Shown piece after piece: positions 8,284-16,788 of a stretch of DNA of 64,000 bases. This DNA is from Leptospirales bacterium (lineage in GTDB: Bacteria > Spirochaetota > Leptospiria > Leptospirales > Leptonemataceae). The position numbers were made by a program, and so were the translations under genes. The notes below the pieces were generated by a model. That model ran no database searches and was not told the DNA's origin. It was given only the letters and a program-made list of their open reading frames with translations. Location: positions 61,379 through 125,378 of the forward strand of contig JAIBBN010000009.1 of NCBI GenBank assembly GCA_019694655.1, given 5' to 3'. Position 1 is the stretch's first letter; each line of letters begins with the position of its first letter.

Positions 8284-10503
8284 ATGATCTACACCTATCT
8301 GACGATCGGTGCGGGCGTTCTGGCGCTGCTGTATGCCTTCTGGCGTACGGCCTGGATTCAGCGTCAGGATCCGGGCACTGAGAAGATGCAAAAAATCGGC
8401 TCGTACATTGCCGAAGGCGCTATGGCCTTCCTCAAGGCTGAGTACCGCACGCTGGTCATCTTCGTTGTCGTAGTCGCCGCACTGCTTGGCTTCCAGGGTT
8501 GGAATGAGGAGCAAAAGGGCGGAGCGACTTCAGCCTTCGTCGCCCTTTCCTTTGTTTGCGGCGGTCTGGCTTCTGCGCTTGCCGGCTTTCTGGGTATGCG
8601 CGTGGCTGTACGTGCCAATATCCGCACTGCCAACGCAGCGCGCAGCGGCCTGGAAAAAGCTCTCGCTGTCGCTTTCACCGGCGGTTCGGTAATGGGCATG
8701 AGCGTTGTGGGCCTGGGCGTCATTGGTCTTGGCGGACTCTTCCTGCTGTACGAATCAATGTACGGCTTTGGCGCCGGATCGGCGGAAAAGGTGCTGAACA
8801 TCCTGGCCGGCTTCTCGCTTGGCGCTTCCTCCATTGCACTCTTTGCACGTGTGGGCGGCGGGATCTATACCAAAGCTGCCGACGTAGGCGCGGACCTGGT
8901 CGGCAAGGTGGAAGCGGGCATTCCCGAAGACCACCCTTTGAATCCGGCTACCATTGCTGATAACGTGGGCGACAATGTCGGCGACGTCGCCGGTATGGGC
9001 GCCGACCTCTTCGAAAGCTATGTAGGTGCAATCCTTGGTTCGATGGTGCTGGGCACAGGCTTCATTGCCGCTTTTGCCCCGGAAGGCCAGCCGGCCCTTG
9101 ATGGCTTTGGCGGTCTGTCGGCCGTTCTCCTGCCGCTGGCGCTTTCAGCGCTTGGCATTGTCGCCTCGATCCTCGGCACCTTCTTCGTGCGCGTAAGCGA
9201 GGGCGGCGATCCGCAGCGCGCGTTGAACGTAGGCAACTTTGTAGCGGCCGCTCTGACGTTGATTGGAGCTTTCTTCATCATCAACTATATGCTGCCAACC
9301 GAATGGAAGGCCGCTGGCGTCCTGACTGGCGTGGAGCGCAGCTTCACCGCCATGAATGTGTTCTTCGCCATGATCATTGGCCTGATCGCCGGCATTCTGG
9401 TTGGAATTGTGACCGAATACTACACCGGCTCCGATCGCAAGCCGGTGGTACAGATCGTGAAGCAATCCATCACTGGATCGGCTACCAATATCATTGCCGG
9501 TCTTGGCAATGGCATGATGTCGACGGCTATCCCGACCATCCTGATTGCCGTCGGAATTTATGCATCGTATGAGCTGGCCGGTCTCTATGGCATTGCCATC
9601 GCAGCACTGGGCATGCTCTGCAACACGGGCATCCAGCTGGCCGTCGATGCTTACGGTCCGATTTCGGACAACGCCGGCGGCGTTGCAGAAATGAGCGAGC
9701 TACCCAAAGAAGTTCGCCACCGTACCGACAAGCTTGATGCTGTGGGCAATACCACCGCGGCAATCGGCAAGGGCTTTGCCATCGCTTCCGCTGCTCTAAC
9801 AGCGCTGGCGCTGTTCTCGGCCTTCATGAAGCAATCCGGCATTACGGCGATCAACGTCGCCGATCCTAAGGTGATGGCCGGCCTCTTCATTGGCGGCATG
9901 TTGCCTTTCCTTTTTTCGGCCATGGCCATGGGCGCCGTGGGACGCGCCGCCAACAATATGATCTATGAGGTGCGCCGTCAGTTCAATGAGATCCCGGCTC
10001 TCAAGGCCGCTCTAGAAGTGATGAAGCGCAACCATGAAGACCTATCCAAGATGTCGAAGAAAGATCGCGAGATTTTTGATGCGGCAGAAGGAGCGGCGGA
10101 GTACGGCAAATGCGTGGAGATTTCCACACAGGCCGCATTGCGTGAAATGATTCTGCCAGGTCTGCTGGCCGTCTTTACGCCGGTCATTATCGGCTACCTC
10201 TTTGGCGCAGCGGCGCTGGGCGGGGTCCTTGCTGGGGTAACGGTCAGCGGCGTGCTGATGGCTATTTTCCAGTCCAATGCCGGCGGTTCCTGGGACAACG
10301 CCAAGAAGATGTTCGAGGGCGGAGTCCATATGGACGGCCACTCTTTCCATAAGGGATCGGCGCCGCACAAGGCGGCGGTGGTCGGCGACACAGTGGGCGA
10401 TCCGCTGAAGGACACCTCCGGTCCATCGCTGAATATTCTGATCAAGCTGATGTCCGTTGTAGCGCTGGTCATTGCGCCCCTGATTCGGACCCCGCTGATC
10501 TAA
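8284..10503 (+). CDS. hppA: Membrane-bound cation-pumping pyrophosphatase
   Basis: A 739-residue polytopic enzyme that couples hydrolysis of pyrophosphate to export of H+ (or Na+). The diagnostic substrate loop [18 protein letters not shown] lies near residues 196-213, followed by [21 protein letters not shown] with the Mg-binding Asp cluster. A second signature, [12 protein letters not shown], is near 456, and the C-terminal [19 protein letters not shown] near 698 completes the site. After GNTT (near 485) the sequence is AAIGKG. As I recall the family, an Ala there marks K+-dependent enzymes and a Lys marks K+-independent ones. Sequence alone does not settle H+ versus Na+. The ATG has an AGGAG site nine bases upstream, and a strong terminator follows, so it is a single-gene unit. 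Confidence 0.96.
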   Translation: MIYTYLTIGAGVLALLYAFWRTAWIQRQDPGTEKMQKIGSYIAEGAMAFLKAEYRTLVIFVVVVAALLGFQGWNEEQKGGATSAFVALSFVCGGLASALAGFLGMRVAVRANIRTANAARSGLEKALAVAFTGGSVMGMSVVGLGVIGLGGLFLLYESMYGFGAGSAEKVLNILAGFSLGASSIALFARVGGGIYTKAADVGADLVGKVEAGIPEDHPLNPATIADNVGDNVGDVAGMGADLFESYVGAILGSMVLGTGFIAAFAPEGQPALDGFGGLSAVLLPLALSALGIVASILGTFFVRVSEGGDPQRALNVGNFVAAALTLIGAFFIINYMLPTEWKAAGVLTGVERSFTAMNVFFAMIIGLIAGILVGIVTEYYTGSDRKPVVQIVKQSITGSATNIIAGLGNGMMSTAIPTILIAVGIYASYELAGLYGIAIAALGMLCNTGIQLAVDAYGPISDNAGGVAEMSELPKEVRHRTDKLDAVGNTTAAIGKGFAIASAALTALALFSAFMKQSGITAINVADPKVMAGLFIGGMLPFLFSAMAMGAVGRAANNMIYEVRRQFNEIPALKAALEVMKRNHEDLSKMSKKDREIFDAAEGAAEYGKCVEISTQAALREMILPGLLAVFTPVIIGYLFGAAALGGVLAGVTVSGVLMAIFQSNAGGSWDNAKKMFEGGVHMDGHSFHKGSAPHKAAVVGDTVGDPLKDTSGPSLNILIKLMSVVALVIAPLIRTPLI

Positions 10504-10541
10504 GCAAATTGCGCCGGTTCAGTCCGGATGCATCCAGAACG

Positions 10542-10571
10542 ACCGCGCGGTGTTTGCCGCGCGGTTTTTTT
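10542..10571 (+). terminator. Rho-independent terminator of hppA
   Basis: A perfect 9-bp stem, ACCGCGCGG (10542-10550) and CCGCGCGGT (10557-10565), with a 6-base loop, followed directly by a run of seven T (10565-10571). It lies 38 bases after the hppA stop and points in the same direction. Confidence 0.92.
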
Positions 10572-10633
10572 GCGCCCGGAGCTGCGGCAACTTGTGGTTG
10601 CCTGCAGAGGGCCGCGCCACTACGCTTCATGCA

Positions 10634-10972
10634 ATGAGCGCAGAAGCTGTTGATGATGCCGTCCACGATGAGCTGAAACAGGCAATCTGGTCGGAAATCT
10701 CCAAGGTTCAGGACCCTGAGATTGGTCTGGGAGTGGTCGATCTAGGATTGATCTACGGGCTGGAACTCACGCCGGAGAAACGCGCCGACGTCAAAATGAC
10801 CTTCACTTCAATGGCCTGCCCTTACGGGCCGCAGATGCGCGCCGAGGTCCATGCCGCCGCCTCGCGTGTCGAGGGCGTCAGCGATGTCGACGTCGAGATC
10901 GTGTTCAGCCCGCCCTGGAATCCGCGAGAAATGGCCTCCGAGGAGGCCAGGATGTACATGGGCATCTATTGA
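10634..10972 (+). CDS. MIP18 family (DUF59, SufT/PaaD-like) protein
   Basis: A 112-residue protein starting MSAEAVDDAVHDELKQ. The core KVQDPEIGLGVVDLGLIYG (residues 24-42) and TSMACPYGPQMRAEV (about 57-71) are the two signature segments of the MIP18/DUF59 family, including the conserved Cys in ACPYG. Members help insert or mature Fe-S clusters (SufT) or act in phenylacetate oxygenation (PaaD). No suf or paa genes are nearby, so a Fe-S maturation role is the more general guess. The ATG at 10634 fits the family start. The stop overlaps the start of the next gene as TGATG, so the two are likely translated together. Confidence 0.88.
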   Translation: MSAEAVDDAVHDELKQAIWSEISKVQDPEIGLGVVDLGLIYGLELTPEKRADVKMTFTSMACPYGPQMRAEVHAAASRVEGVSDVDVEIVFSPPWNPREMASEEARMYMGIY

Positions 10973-11913
10973 TGGTGCGGAACACCTGCAGCAAGGCTCT
11001 ACCGCTGCGCATCCTTTGCACTGCAATCTTTGCTCCGGCGCTCTGGATGACGATCAGTTGCAACGCGGCGCCGGCGCAGCTCTTCTACACTCCGCAGGGA
11101 ACGATCGTCGAAACCTACGTTCAGTATCCGCAGCCTCTGCGTATCGCCGAATTTCCGCCAGGTCGCGAGGCAAGCGAAGGCGCGGTTCTTTTTATCCACG
11201 GCGGCGGTTGGGCCGTTGGCGAGGCGGCGCTGCCCATGTACGCAGCCTGGGAGCCGCTGCTAAAGGGCGCCAATCTGCGCGCTTTTGCCGTGGAGCATCG
11301 ACTGCCTCCGCGTTACCGCGGACGCGATCAGGTGGAGGACATTGTCCGCGCCATTCATTATCTGGAAAGCAATGCGCTACGCTTTGGTTATCCGCCGCAG
11401 AACATTGCACTGATTGGTTTTTCTTCCGGCGGACACCTGGCGGTCCTATCGGCCCTGCTGCTGTCAAAAGATGCTTCGCATCCGTCGCCGGTCCGCGCGG
11501 TGGTCGCCTACTATGCGCCTCTGGATCTGGAGCGGCTGGTACAGGGCAACAACGAAGAAATTCGAAAAATCGTGAACAACTATCTGCCGATGCTTCCGCG
11601 CGGCGAGGGGTTGGCGCAAGTTCGACAGGCGCACGAGCTCTACTACCAACGTCTATTGAGGGAACACAGCCCGATTGAATCGATCCATGCCGCTATGCCG
11701 CCAATGATGCTGGTGCATGGCGAGGCCGATCAGCTGGTGCCATCGACGCAGAGCGAAGCCTTTTTTCATCGGGCTGAGGAGATAGCGCCCGGTCGCACAC
11801 GATTGCGTCTGGTTCCAGCCGCTCCGCACAATTTCGAAATTTCGCAGAGCGCGTGGGCGCGTGACATCGAGGAAGATGCTGTCGAATTCATTGTCGATCA
11901 TCTTGAAAACTGA
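10972..11913 (+). CDS. Exported alpha/beta hydrolase of the HSL/esterase type
   Basis: A 313-residue protein with an N-terminal hydrophobic export segment (about residues 10-34) and then an esterase core. The oxyanion motif FIHGGGWAVG is near 73-82 and the nucleophile elbow is GFSSGGH near 147-153. The acid is probably Asp in HGEADQLVPS and the base His in AAPHNFE near the end. This HGGG plus GxSxG pattern is that of hormone-sensitive-lipase-like esterases. The substrate is unknown. The start ATG overlaps the stop of the MIP18-family gene. At its 3' end the gene overlaps the convergent minus-strand gene by 26 bases. Confidence 0.87.
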   Translation: MVRNTCSKALPLRILCTAIFAPALWMTISCNAAPAQLFYTPQGTIVETYVQYPQPLRIAEFPPGREASEGAVLFIHGGGWAVGEAALPMYAAWEPLLKGANLRAFAVEHRLPPRYRGRDQVEDIVRAIHYLESNALRFGYPPQNIALIGFSSGGHLAVLSALLLSKDASHPSPVRAVVAYYAPLDLERLVQGNNEEIRKIVNNYLPMLPRGEGLAQVRQAHELYYQRLLREHSPIESIHAAMPPMMLVHGEADQLVPSTQSEAFFHRAEEIAPGRTRLRLVPAAPHNFEISQSAWARDIEEDAVEFIVDHLEN

Positions 11914-12988
11914 GCCATGCGGTCAGGCGCGATACGTCACTGGCCAGCCCGCGATTCGATCGCCAGCGCTGCCAGGCAAGCGGCAGTCCTTCGCGGCGCC
12001 GATCGGTTTCTAACAGAAAATGATCCGCACCGCGCAGCGTTTCTGGCCTGCTGGAAGCAATAGCGGAAGCGGCGAGTCGCTGCTGTTCAGGCAATTCCTC
12101 GTCGAATTCCCCTGGGAAAAAACGCCACCGTCCGTTGCGGCGGCCGTAATCCGCCAGCAGCAGTCGCGGCCGAAGCTGCGTAGACTGCTGCCGAAAGTTC
12201 TCCCACCCTGGCGATTGCAATTCGCGCAGGGCCGCCAGAAAGATCTGCAGATCGGCCGGCGTCGCCCGATCATCGGGAAGTTGTCCGTGCGGCCAGCGCA
12301 TACGGAATGTGCGCCAGGTCTCGCTGGCCCTTCGCAGCACTTCCTGTGATGCGCCGCTCCGCTGCAGATTCCAGAGCAAGCGTTCGCCCCACAAATCTAG
12401 CATTGTATCGCTCAACCAGCAGGAACTCAAAGCGAGCCGCAGCGGCAAATCGTGCGTTTGCATTTTGCCAAGAGCGGCGAGACTCAATGCGCAGCCCTCG
12501 CCGTGAGCCAGGAGCGTTTTTCGCGCTTCAGGAAAGCGCATGTGTAGAGCCCGCCACGCCGCTGCAATGTCGGCGATCGCCAGATCAAGATCATGGTAGC
12601 TTTCACGCGAGGCCCTGCTGCCGGCCGATGCGCGTCCGGCAAAGCGCAGGCTGGCAGCCCCGTACTCTTCGCCCAGCGCCAGGGCCAGACGCTCGGCGGC
12701 GGCGGCGCGCACCGCGCCAGAGTTCCAGTTTTCATCGAGGGCGCGGTCGCCTACCAAGAGAACGGCAACTTCCGTTTGCTGTGGCGCAGTGAGTTGCGCT
12801 TGAAGCGATGCGCCATCGGCGGAAATAAGATCAAGCGCGGATTGTTGAACGCGCTGTCTTTGAGTATGATCTGCGCTGCAGCCGACGCGCGCCGTAAGCC
12901 ACAGGCCAAGGAAAGCCAGCAGGGGAATGGCCAGAGTAAAGAGGATAAAACGGCGCGGACCGGACGATTCGACTTCGGGGCGGCTCAC
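11888..12988 (-). CDS. Membrane-anchored, degenerate alpha/beta hydrolase-like protein
   Basis: A 366-residue protein with one N-terminal helix (FILFTLAIPLLAFLGLWLTA, residues 14-33) and a periplasmic part. The layout resembles an alpha/beta hydrolase: VAVLLVGDRALDENW near the start, TLLAHGEGCALSLAAL where the nucleophile elbow would be, and GADHFLLE near the end like a catalytic His strand. In the elbow the usual G-x-S-x-G reads A-H-G-E-G, so Ser is replaced by Gly and catalysis by that route looks lost. It overlaps the DUF1574 gene upstream by four bases and is the last gene of the MBOAT operon, so it may bind or present an acyl substrate. That role is inference. Confidence 0.7.
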   Translation of the reverse strand: MSRPEVESSGPRRFILFTLAIPLLAFLGLWLTARVGCSADHTQRQRVQQSALDLISADGASLQAQLTAPQQTEVAVLLVGDRALDENWNSGAVRAAAAERLALALGEEYGAASLRFAGRASAGSRASRESYHDLDLAIADIAAAWRALHMRFPEARKTLLAHGEGCALSLAALGKMQTHDLPLRLALSSCWLSDTMLDLWGERLLWNLQRSGASQEVLRRASETWRTFRMRWPHGQLPDDRATPADLQIFLAALRELQSPGWENFRQQSTQLRPRLLLADYGRRNGRWRFFPGEFDEELPEQQRLAASAIASSRPETLRGADHFLLETDRRREGLPLAWQRWRSNRGLASDVSRLTAWLSFQDDRQ

Positions 12989-14145
12989 CGGCGCCGGCTC
13001 GCATCGGCGCCGGTCAGCAACGCTTCCCTGGCGCGGACATGGGTCATCAAATAGTCGGTAAATTCATGCATGCAGATCCCGGCCAGATGGCTGGTGTCGT
13101 AGAAGCGATCGCAAGTAATGGCCGGCTGGTAGTTCATGTCCAGAAAGGAAGCGCCATAATCGGCGGCCAGCGATTCCATGGCCGGGACAAAAACAGCGCG
13201 AATGCTTGCCGGTTTGCCGCCAGCATCGCGCGCTACCGGGCGCGTGGCTTTGAATCGACGCAGATCCGGTCCCACCTTCACCCACAGCAACGCCGCCGGC
13301 ATCCGCAGCTGCCGCGAAAGCTCCAGCATTTCCCGGCTGAACTGCAGCTGGCCCTCGCTCATGGCAAAGGGGCTGAGAAAGTTCCGCCAGGCATCCTCGG
13401 CCGTAGCCAGCAAGAAGTCGGGATCCTGTGGCGGGTCCAATTCCAGATTGAAGGGCGTCGATCCGCGATTGCGGACCATAATGGAATAGCTATCGGCGAG
13501 GAAGCTGCGGTAGGCAAACAGCGCTTCGCCGTTGCCGCTCAAGCGCTCCTGGATCGTGCCGATGCTGAAGTGATACTGGAAGGACCAGAAGCTCTTCTTT
13601 GCCGCAAAATTGGCGATCTCATCGACGCTGTAGGAAGATGCATGGCGCAGCACAAAGGAGGCCGGAAGCCCGTTGAGCATTACCTCGTCGGTGCGGATCA
13701 AGGGCTTCGCATTGTAGCCCTGCGGCGTGACGGCGAAGAAGGCAAAATCGGGATGAATGTTGCGCTGTCGAAACTCCTCCAGCACGCGAACGTAGTAGTC
13801 GGGAGTGCCGCCGGGAACGCTGAAGTTGAACAGAATCCAGTCTGGATAGCGCCGCTCCAGGTATTCGTTATCGAAACTATATGTTCGTGAGTTGCCAAAT
13901 ATAACCAGCGTCTTGCGTCGGCCAGGCAATTGAAGGTAGTTCTGTAACTCATTGGTCAGGTGCTGCTTGTGGTCATAGCTCATGTACGACGCAGTCCGCA
14001 AAAAATAATCTGGCAGCGGCCAGATGAAGAGCAGCTTATCGGCGGCGAAGGCCAGAAATAGCAGGAGCAATGGATAGAGGTGCAGAGCGTGCAGCCGTCG
14101 CAGTTGCGGCCCGCGCCCTTCAGCCTGGCTTGCTTCAACGTGCAT
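12985..14145 (-). CDS. DUF1574 SGNH-like protein, partner of MBOAT
   Basis: A 386-residue protein with one N-terminal membrane helix (LYPLLLLFLAFAADKLLFI, about residues 23-41) and an extracytoplasmic part. It resembles DUF1574, a family best known from Leptospira. Two SGNH-hydrolase-type blocks are visible: VIFGNSRTYSFD near residues 81-92, with Ser as the likely nucleophile, and FYDTSHLAG near 353-361, a D-x-x-H triad block. Such proteins often accept an acyl group from an MBOAT protein and move it to a surface glycan, as AlgJ/AlgX or DltD do. The MBOAT gene sits 11 bases upstream, which supports this pairing. The target polymer is unknown. Confidence 0.85.
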   Translation of the reverse strand: MHVEASQAEGRGPQLRRLHALHLYPLLLLFLAFAADKLLFIWPLPDYFLRTASYMSYDHKQHLTNELQNYLQLPGRRKTLVIFGNSRTYSFDNEYLERRYPDWILFNFSVPGGTPDYYVRVLEEFRQRNIHPDFAFFAVTPQGYNAKPLIRTDEVMLNGLPASFVLRHASSYSVDEIANFAAKKSFWSFQYHFSIGTIQERLSGNGEALFAYRSFLADSYSIMVRNRGSTPFNLELDPPQDPDFLLATAEDAWRNFLSPFAMSEGQLQFSREMLELSRQLRMPAALLWVKVGPDLRRFKATRPVARDAGGKPASIRAVFVPAMESLAADYGASFLDMNYQPAITCDRFYDTSHLAGICMHEFTDYLMTHVRAREALLTGADASRRR

Positions 14146-14156
14146 GGCGACCTCCT

Positions 14157-15680
14157 CTAGAATACAAAATAGATGAACTGGTGGGAATCTACGGCGATGG
14201 CCGGCATCAGCCAGCCAAGAACAATGACTGCCGCCAGCGGCAGCAGGAAGGAATCAAGGCGGCGCCAGCGTTCAAAGATGCCGGGTTGAAATTGAATCAT
14301 GTGAAATAGCGTCACGCCGGCGGCCATCAATGCAATGCGTTCGGCGGGGCCAATGTTGCGAAAGACGAAGAGATCGTCGCCAAAGACGCTCTGCAGCATA
14401 GCCATGTCCGCGCCGCCGGCGGCAAAGGCGGCGCGCCAACTGCCGTAGTGGGTAAAGAGGCCGCCAAACATCTCCGCCATGATGGCTGCGGCGCTATGGC
14501 CATAATGGGCCACTGGCTGCGAGCGGAACATCAAAGCGCCCAGACAGAAGAGCAAAAACATGAAAGCGCCCTTCAATATCATCAGCGGTCGACTTTTTTG
14601 CGGCGTGAGCTGCAGGCCGAGATCCGTTTGCAGCCACCGTTCCACGGCCAGCAGGGCGCCCCAGAATGCCCCCCAGGCAACGTAGGTATAGTCAGCGCCA
14701 TGCCACAGGCCGCCCAGGGTAAAAGTGATCATCAGGTTAACATACGTGCGCAATTTTCCACGTCGATTGCCGCCCAGCGGAATATAGATGTAATCGCGCA
14801 GCCAGGTCGCCAGTGTGATATGCCAGCGCTGCCAGAGCTCCTGTGCGCTCCGCGAAAAATAGGGCGCCAGAAAGTTCTCCGGGATCTCGTAGCCCAGCAG
14901 CCGCGCCGCTCCGCGCGCAATATCCGTATAGCCTGAAAAATCGCAATAGACCTGAATGGAAAAGCAGACGCCGGCCAGAAGTAAGGATACGCCATCGTAG
15001 GTTTGCGGTTCATAGAAGACCGGCGCAACAATCTGGCCCATGGGATCGGCAATCAGGACCTTTTTGGTCAGACCGGCCAGCGCCAGCCACAGGCCGTCAA
15101 ACATCCTGCGGCGGTCGATCCAGGGATCGTCGATCTGATCCATGAAATCAGTGGAACGCATGATTGGGCCGGCGATCAGCTGCGGGAAAAAGAGGATGAA
15201 CAAGAAGAAGCGGGTGAAGCCGTAGTCGCGATCCACTACGCCGCGGTAGACATCGACGACGTAGGCCATCACCTGAAATGTATAGAAGCTGATAGCCAGC
15301 GGCAAAAACAGGTTGAAGCCCTGCGCTTCGGCCGGAAGCGGCAATCCAAGATCAAGCAGCAATCTGCGCAAAAAATCAAAGTACTTGAACAAGCCGAGAT
15401 TCAGCAGGTCGAGCAGAATGATGGCGCCGAGCCAGCGTTTGCGCGCCGCACCCTCCGATTTCAGAATGCGAACCGTCGCCAGATAGTTGAGGCCAGTGAT
15501 TCCCAGAAACTGGGCCGTCCAGCGCAGGCCCCACCAGCCCTCGGACTGCAAACCCCAAGCGGCGTAGAAGAAGATCGATGCCAGGATCAGGAAGATCTTT
15601 CTGGCGCGACCAGGCAGCGCCCAGTAGACTGCATAGACGAACAGAAAGAAGAGGAGAAAGACAACCGAATTGAAGAGCAT
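14157..15680 (-). CDS. MBOAT family membrane O-acyltransferase (AlgI-like)
   Basis: A 507-residue polytopic membrane protein starting MLFNSVVFLLFFLFVYAVYW, the usual AlgI/DltB opening. It contains the family blocks YFSRSAQELWQRWHITLATW (about residues 279-298), followed by LRDYIYIPLGGNR, and GGLWHGADYTYVAWGAFWG (about 326-344) with the catalytic His. These proteins carry acyl groups across the membrane to a partner that modifies a cell-surface polymer. It is followed closely by the DUF1574 gene, which probably supplies that partner. It is preceded by the NrnA gene after 82 bases. Confidence 0.93.
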   Translation of the reverse strand: MLFNSVVFLLFFLFVYAVYWALPGRARKIFLILASIFFYAAWGLQSEGWWGLRWTAQFLGITGLNYLATVRILKSEGAARKRWLGAIILLDLLNLGLFKYFDFLRRLLLDLGLPLPAEAQGFNLFLPLAISFYTFQVMAYVVDVYRGVVDRDYGFTRFFLFILFFPQLIAGPIMRSTDFMDQIDDPWIDRRRMFDGLWLALAGLTKKVLIADPMGQIVAPVFYEPQTYDGVSLLLAGVCFSIQVYCDFSGYTDIARGAARLLGYEIPENFLAPYFSRSAQELWQRWHITLATWLRDYIYIPLGGNRRGKLRTYVNLMITFTLGGLWHGADYTYVAWGAFWGALLAVERWLQTDLGLQLTPQKSRPLMILKGAFMFLLFCLGALMFRSQPVAHYGHSAAAIMAEMFGGLFTHYGSWRAAFAAGGADMAMLQSVFGDDLFVFRNIGPAERIALMAAGVTLFHMIQFQPGIFERWRRLDSFLLPLAAVIVLGWLMPAIAVDSHQFIYFVF

Positions 15681-15762
15681 TGCTGCAGCAGGACCGGTAG
15701 CTATGCGAAATCAACGACGCGGCGCCGGGCGCAAGCCAAGTTGATCTGCCGGAATCTCCCCC

Positions 15763-16788
15763 TCAAGGCGCGGATCGACTTGTTGCGGCGCGCGCGCTGC
15801 GCACACAGGCCGCAACAGCCGGAATAAACTCTTCAACCGCCGGTTCCAGGTCGAGCGGAATTGTGGCGCCACAGGCGTTTTTGTGCCCGCCTCCGCCGTA
15901 CTTTCCGCTGGCAGGCAGCAGATCGACATCGCCTTTGCTGCGCGCAGAGACGCGCGTTACGCCAGCTTCGCGCTCCGTAAAGAGAATGGCCGCCTCGATT
16001 TCATCCGGCTCCAGCAATTCGTTTACGAGCCCTTCAATGTCGTCGCCTGTGCAGCCTGCATCAATCAATTCGGATTTGCGAATTGCAAACCACGCAACGC
16101 CGTCTTCCTGATCCACATGCATATGCTGATACAGGAAGGCGCGGCCGCGCAGGCGCGCTGTTGGCCAGCTGCCAAGCAGGCGATCGGCCATCTGGTCTGG
16201 TGCGACGCCAATCTCCAGCAATCGGGCGGCAATCTGGTGGGTGCGAGGCCTGGTCTTGCGGTAGCGAAAATGCCCCGTATCGATGACAATCCCGGCATAC
16301 AGCGCGCGGGCAATTGGCAAGGGAATCGGAATGCTATGCATCTCCAGCAGTTCAAAGACCATTTCAGAAGTTGAGCCGCAATCGGCGCTCAGGAAATGGA
16401 CGTCTACGGCGCCATGCATTCCGTCGTGATGGTCAATGACTACCAGATTGGACAGGTCAGGCAGCACCAGGCGACCGGCGTCGCCGGCGCGAGCCAGATC
16501 GGAGTTATCCACCATCACAACGGTCCGACCTTCCAGCGCCCCCGGCTCGAAGGCGTCCTGCGAACTGCGCGTTTGTTTCTCCTCGTCCAGAAAGCCAAGA
16601 CGACTCATCAACGGATCATGATTGTATATCAGGGCGTCTTTGCCCTGTTTTCTTAGCAGATATTGCAGGGCCAGCTCGGCGCCCAGGCCATCGGGGTCCG
16701 GGTTGCGGTGGGTGGTGATCAAGAAGCGATCGGCGCGCGCCAGGCGTGCGGCAAGCTTTTCGAACAAGGGCCGACGGGGTGCGTTCAT
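15763..16788 (-). CDS. DHH/DHHA1 phosphoesterase, NrnA-like (oligoribonuclease / pAp phosphatase)
   Basis: A 341-residue cytoplasmic enzyme. The DHH motifs are visible in order: TTHRNPDPDGLGAE (residues 25-38) with metal-binding His27, Asp31 and Asp33; a VMVDNSD block near 91-97; and VVIDHHDG near 116-123. The DHHA1 substrate motif GKYGGGGHKNACGA is near 302-315. The length fits bacterial NrnA, which degrades nanoRNAs and dephosphorylates pAp. Its ATG overlaps the stop of the upstream HD-domain gene by four bases, so both are in one operon and possibly linked in RNA end metabolism. Confidence 0.9.
   Translation of the reverse strand: MNAPRRPLFEKLAARLARADRFLITTHRNPDPDGLGAELALQYLLRKQGKDALIYNHDPLMSRLGFLDEEKQTRSSQDAFEPGALEGRTVVMVDNSDLARAGDAGRLVLPDLSNLVVIDHHDGMHGAVDVHFLSADCGSTSEMVFELLEMHSIPIPLPIARALYAGIVIDTGHFRYRKTRPRTHQIAARLLEIGVAPDQMADRLLGSWPTARLRGRAFLYQHMHVDQEDGVAWFAIRKSELIDAGCTGDDIEGLVNELLEPDEIEAAILFTEREAGVTRVSARSKGDVDLLPASGKYGGGGHKNACGATIPLDLEPAVEEFIPAVAACVRSARAATSRSAP

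Noticed and set aside
10851..11678. Long open frame on the plus strand over the esterase gene
   Set aside because: It overlaps the clear alpha/beta hydrolase in another frame, is Arg/Ser-rich with no motif, and is a by-product of GC-rich codon use.
15003..15827. 274-codon plus-strand frame opposite the MBOAT gene
   Set aside because: Antisense to a membrane protein with clear MBOAT motifs; no export signal or domain.
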